From assembly GCA_965651325.1 (NCBI GenBank), contig CBFGSB010000052.1, positions 1 to 17,820 of the forward strand: a stretch of DNA of 17,820 nt. The letters run 5' to 3'. A program made the translations under genes and the position numbers. This document shows positions 14,458 to 17,820 of the stretch, piece by piece. The notes below the pieces were generated by a model. That model had not been told where the DNA came from. It saw only the letters and a list, made by a program, of their open reading frames with translations, and did no database searches. The DNA is from IDS-8 sp965651325. GTDB lineage: Bacteria; Pseudomonadota; Gammaproteobacteria; Steroidobacterales; Woeseiaceae. The stretch's first letter is position 1, and the number at the start of each line of letters is the position of its first letter.

Positions 14458-16599
14458 ATGCCCGTCGTCCTACAGTGGCCGTTGAAACTCACCGCGGCCG
14501 TGCTGCCGCTCCTCGTCTCCGCCGCACTCGCTGCAGACCAGCCGAACGTGAAGCGGCCGCTGAAGCCGCAGGATTTCGCCCGGTTGCAGCGTGTGAACGA
14601 TCCGCAACTTTCGCCCGATGGCCGCTGGGTGGCCTACACGGTTCACAGCGTGGATCTCGGCAAGAACGAAAACGACAGCAATATCTGGATGGTGAGCTGG
14701 GACGGTTCCGATGCCATCCAGCTCACGTTCACCCCGGAGTCGGAGAGCTCACCCCGGTGGAGTCCCGATGGCCGCTGGCTTGCGTTCCTCTCGTCCCGGC
14801 AAATGGGCGATGATGCTCCGAAAGACGACGAACAGGGCTCGGCCTTCTGGCTTCTGGACCGGCGCGGCGGCGAGGCGCAGCGGGTCATCACGGCACCCGG
14901 CGATATTTCCGATTACGCGTGGGCGCCCGACGGCCAGCGCCTGGTCGTGGTCATGCGCGATCCGGAGCCGGAACGTGAGCCGGAGGAGGCATCGGACGAT
15001 GCGCCCGAGGACACGCCCGACAAGGAGACGGCGACCGCGGATGCGGATCCGAAAGACGACCCGGTACCGATCGTCATCGACCGCTACCACTTCAAGTCGG
15101 ATTACCGCGGCTGGCTCGAGCACCGCCGGGATCACCTGTATCTCTTCGACCTCACAACCAAAAAGCTGGAGCCGCTCACGAGCGGCGACTTCGACGACGC
15201 CGAGCCCGCGTGGTCGCCGGACGGCAAACGCATCGCGTTCACGAGCAAGCGCGAGGGCGAGGACCCGGACCGCTCCAACAACACCGACGTATACGTCGTC
15301 GACGCAAAACCGGGTGCCGAGCCGCGCCGCCTGACCACCTGGGAAGGCCCGGACGAGGGGCCGCTGGCCTGGAGCCCGGACGGGCGCTGGATCGCCTACC
15401 GGCAGGGCAGCGAGCCGCGCTTCTACGCCTACAGCCAGGACCTGCTCGCGGTAGTGCCGGCCCGCGGCGGCAAGCCGCGCATCCTCACCGAGGCGCTGGA
15501 CCGCGACGCCTCGGAAGGCCACTTCTCACCCGACGGCCGCTCGCTCTGGTTCCGCGTGGCGGACGACCAGATGGTCTACACCGCGCAGGTGCCCGTCGCG
15601 GGCGGCGAGATCCGGAAGGTGGCGCCGGCGGAGCGCACGATCGACTCGCTCACGGTCTCACCGCAAGGCCGCGTCGCCGTCACGTTGACGACGCCGCAGC
15701 AACCCGCCGAGGTGTTTGCCCTCGAGAACGGCCGCTATCGACAGCTTTCGCACCACAACGACGCGTTCATGGCGGGCATCGAGCTCGGCAACGTACGCGG
15801 CGTCGCTTACACGACGGAAGACGGCAACGAGGTGCATGCCGTGCTGTACGAGCCGGTCGGCTACCAGCCGGGCCGGCAGTACCCGACGCTCCTGCGCATC
15901 CACGGCGGTCCGAACGGCCAGAACGGCTACGAGTTCGATTTCGAACGGCAGCTCTTCGCGGGCGCGGGCTACGCCGTGCTCTCGCCGAACTACCGCGGCA
16001 GCTCGGGACGTGGCCGGGCCTGGAAGGAAGCGCTGTTCGCCGACTGGGGCCATCACGGGGTAACCGACGTGCTGGCGGGGGCGGACTACGTCGTCGAGGA
16101 GGGCATCGCCGACCCGGAGCGCTTAGGGATAGGCGGCTGGAGCTACGGCTGCATCCTGACGAACTACAGCATCGCCACCACTACCCGCTTCAGCGCGGCG
16201 ACCTGCGGCGCCGGCAGCGCGCTCATGCTCTCGATGTACGGCGTCGACCAGTACAGCATGCAGTACGACATCGAGCTCGGTTACCCGTGGGAGAACCCGG
16301 ACCTCTGGATGAAGGTCAGCTACCCGTTCTTCCAGGCCGACCGCATCACGACGCCGACGCTCTACCTCGGCGGTGCCGACGACTTCAACGTGCCGCTCGT
16401 CGGGAGCGAGCAGATGTACCAGGCGCTGCGCACGCTGAACGTCCCCACGCAGCTGGTCGTCTACCCGGGCCAGCGGCACGCCATCAGGCTGCCGAGCTTC
16501 GTGCTCGACCGGTACCAGCGCTATCTCGACTGGTACGCGAAGTACCTGGGGAGCGGCGACCGCGAGGATGAGGCCGTCGCGGCCGGGGCGTCGAGATGA
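14458..16599 (+). CDS. Secreted S9-family prolyl-oligopeptidase-like peptidase
   Basis: This is an exported serine peptidase of the S9 family, which cleaves oligopeptides or acyl-peptides in the periplasm or outside. It has 713 residues. A signal peptide probably ends after ALA at residue 25. The N-terminal beta-propeller shows repeated PD40-type motifs at about 51, 101, 155, 252, 305 and 356 (SPDGRW variants). The C-terminal alpha/beta-hydrolase has HGGPNGQNG (482-490), nucleophile Ser562 in GWSYG, probable Asp642 in ADDFNVP and His674 in GQRHA, so the triad is complete. An acidic Pro/Glu/Asp-rich insertion occupies about 168-203 between propeller blades. The ATG at 14458 is chosen for the signal peptide; the frame is open back to 14023, inside the TetR gene in another frame. 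It overlaps the next gene by ATGA. Confidence 0.92.
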   Translation: MPVVLQWPLKLTAAVLPLLVSAALAADQPNVKRPLKPQDFARLQRVNDPQLSPDGRWVAYTVHSVDLGKNENDSNIWMVSWDGSDAIQLTFTPESESSPRWSPDGRWLAFLSSRQMGDDAPKDDEQGSAFWLLDRRGGEAQRVITAPGDISDYAWAPDGQRLVVVMRDPEPEREPEEASDDAPEDTPDKETATADADPKDDPVPIVIDRYHFKSDYRGWLEHRRDHLYLFDLTTKKLEPLTSGDFDDAEPAWSPDGKRIAFTSKREGEDPDRSNNTDVYVVDAKPGAEPRRLTTWEGPDEGPLAWSPDGRWIAYRQGSEPRFYAYSQDLLAVVPARGGKPRILTEALDRDASEGHFSPDGRSLWFRVADDQMVYTAQVPVAGGEIRKVAPAERTIDSLTVSPQGRVAVTLTTPQQPAEVFALENGRYRQLSHHNDAFMAGIELGNVRGVAYTTEDGNEVHAVLYEPVGYQPGRQYPTLLRIHGGPNGQNGYEFDFERQLFAGAGYAVLSPNYRGSSGRGRAWKEALFADWGHHGVTDVLAGADYVVEEGIADPERLGIGGWSYGCILTNYSIATTTRFSAATCGAGSALMLSMYGVDQYSMQYDIELGYPWENPDLWMKVSYPFFQADRITTPTLYLGGADDFNVPLVGSEQMYQALRTLNVPTQLVVYPGQRHAIRLPSFVLDRYQRYLDWYAKYLGSGDREDEAVAAGASR

Positions 16600-17820
16600 G
16601 GGCGGCGAACCTGCGCCGAACGGTTTCGGTACTGCTCTGCCTGTCGATCGCCGCGACCGCGGCTCACGGCCAGTCCGGCGATGCGGCGCCGCTCACCGGT
16701 GAGTTCGCGGGCTACGACCGCGCCGCGGACCAGGCTGTCGACCGCGAATACACGGATCGCATCCGCGAGTTCACCACCGATCCTTCGTTCAACTCGCCGC
16801 TGACCGACTACCTGCCCGCCTCGGAGACGGTGCCGACGCCCCTGGACCTGCTGGGGCACATCGCGGGCGCCCCGGAGTACCTGCCGTACTCGGCGGACGT
16901 CTACCGCTACTTCCGCGAGCTTGCGGCCGCGAGCCCGCGCGTGCGCGTGTTCACCATCGGCGAGAGCGAGGAAGGCCGCGAGATGATCGCCGTGGCGATC
17001 GCCGACGAGCAGCTCCTGGACGATCTCGAGGCCAACGAGGCGCGCCTCGCGCAGCTCGCCGATCCGCGCCGCATCGGCCTGGACGATACGCAGGCCGAGC
17101 GGTTGATCGAGCAGTCGACGCCGGTGTACTACATCACCGGCACCATCCATTCGCCGGAGACCGGCTCGCCAACCGCGCTGATGGAGCTCGCCTACCGCCT
17201 CGCGGTGGACGAGGCGGCCTACATCGAAGGCATCCGCACGCGCGTCATCACGCTGATCACGCCGATCGTCGAGGTCGACGGCCGCGACCGCATGGTCGAC
17301 CTGTACAACTGGCACCTCGCGAATCCGGACGCGAACTACCCACGCCTCCTTTACTGGGGGCATTACGTCGCGCACGACAACAACCGCGACGCGATGGCCA
17401 TGACGCTGAACCTGACGCGCAACGTCGCCGACACCTTCGTCGGCTGGCACGCGCAGGTCCTGCACGACCTGCACGAATCCGTGGCGTTCCTGTACGACAA
17501 CACCGTCGGCGACGGGCCCTACAACGCCTGGGTCGATCCCATCCTCGTGGGCGAGTGGCAGCAGCTCGGCTGGAACAACGTGCAGCAGCTGACCAGGATG
17601 GGCATGCCGGGCGTATTCACGCACGGCGACTTCGACACCTGGAGCCCGGGCTACCTCATGTTCATCGCGGCCATGCACAACGGCATCAGCCGCCTGTACG
17701 AAACCTACGGCAACGGCGGCGCCGACACCGTCGAGCGCATCCTGGAGCCGGAGGAATACCAGCGCACCTGGTACAAGCCCAACCCGCCGCTGCCGGTGGT
17801 GACCTGGTCGCAGCGCAACA
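16596..17820 (+). CDS. Secreted M14 zinc carboxypeptidase, partial (cut by window end)
   Basis: This is the first 408 residues of an exported metallopeptidase; no stop is reached before the window ends. A signal peptide (MRAANLRRTVSVLLCLSIAA onward) probably ends near residue 25. Zinc ligands of the M14 family are visible: HSPE (His185, Glu188) and DLHE (His293). DNNRD (261-265), between them, matches the substrate-binding Asn-Arg region, and the general-base Glu would lie in the missing part. The family's large secreted members run to about 900 residues, so roughly half is present. The start ATG overlaps the S9 peptidase stop as ATGA, so the two exported peptidases are translationally coupled and probably act in the same peptide-degrading pathway. 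The specific substrate is not deducible. Confidence 0.9.
   Translation, partial: MRAANLRRTVSVLLCLSIAATAAHGQSGDAAPLTGEFAGYDRAADQAVDREYTDRIREFTTDPSFNSPLTDYLPASETVPTPLDLLGHIAGAPEYLPYSADVYRYFRELAAASPRVRVFTIGESEEGREMIAVAIADEQLLDDLEANEARLAQLADPRRIGLDDTQAERLIEQSTPVYYITGTIHSPETGSPTALMELAYRLAVDEAAYIEGIRTRVITLITPIVEVDGRDRMVDLYNWHLANPDANYPRLLYWGHYVAHDNNRDAMAMTLNLTRNVADTFVGWHAQVLHDLHESVAFLYDNTVGDGPYNAWVDPILVGEWQQLGWNNVQQLTRMGMPGVFTHGDFDTWSPGYLMFIAAMHNGISRLYETYGNGGADTVERILEPEEYQRTWYKPNPPLPVVTWSQRN

Noticed and set aside
16521..17678. A 385-residue minus-strand open frame
   Set aside because: It is antisense to the M14 peptidase, whose signal peptide and zinc-binding motifs are clear on the plus strand.
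1..17820. CRISPR arrays, insertion sequences, tRNA genes or phage genes
   Set aside because: No regular spacer-repeat pattern, transposase motif, terminal repeat or tRNA-like fold was seen on reading both strands.

Overview
The window is GC-rich, densely coded chromosomal DNA from a Gram-negative bacterium. Outer-membrane lipoproteins, a tripartite efflux pump, an enteric-like BaeSR two-component pair and large secreted S9 and M14 peptidases suggest a gammaproteobacterium of the Xanthomonadales/Steroidobacter type. That placement is inference from gene content only. I saw no rRNA, tRNA, CRISPR array, transposase or phage gene, and no gene-free stretch longer than about 230 bases.

Region 1 (76-4569, minus strand) is one operon for a MacAB-type efflux system: periplasmic adaptor (macA-like), ABC transporter (macB-like) and NodT/OprM-type outer-membrane lipoprotein. 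It is transcribed divergently from baeS-baeR (4725-6805, plus strand), which very probably controls it. In E. coli the orthologous pair controls mdtABCD, so the sensor looks conserved while its partner pump differs.

Region 2 (6852-11957, minus strand) holds five genes in the same orientation: a DUF4242 protein, a 73-residue cysteine-rich lipoprotein, a 196-residue secreted protein of unknown function, a 969-residue LuxR regulator with an N-terminal ATPase domain, and a protein with three BON domains. The secreted protein and lipoprotein genes overlap by ATGA. A perfect 16-base palindrome lies between them and the LuxR gene. The BON gene has a strong candidate sigma-54 promoter.

Region 3 (12148-13663, minus strand) holds azlC-azlD (branched-chain amino-acid exporter) and a second small cysteine-rich lipoprotein, a clear paralogue of the one in region 2. 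The azlC leader carries a good sigma-70 promoter flanked by two matching dyads. The lipoprotein gene is divergent from a TetR regulator, and the gap between them holds a perfect 37-base nested palindrome that is almost certainly the TetR operator.

Region 4 (13761-17820, plus strand) runs from the TetR gene into a secreted S9 prolyl-oligopeptidase-like peptidase and a translationally coupled secreted M14 zinc carboxypeptidase cut by the window end.

Overall this is an envelope and stress-response neighbourhood: efflux with its sensor, envelope lipoproteins under dedicated regulators, a BON protein and exported peptidases. The best candidates for undescribed biology are the paired cysteine-rich lipoproteins with their regulators, the sigma-54 site before the BON gene, and the double-dyad azlC promoter.
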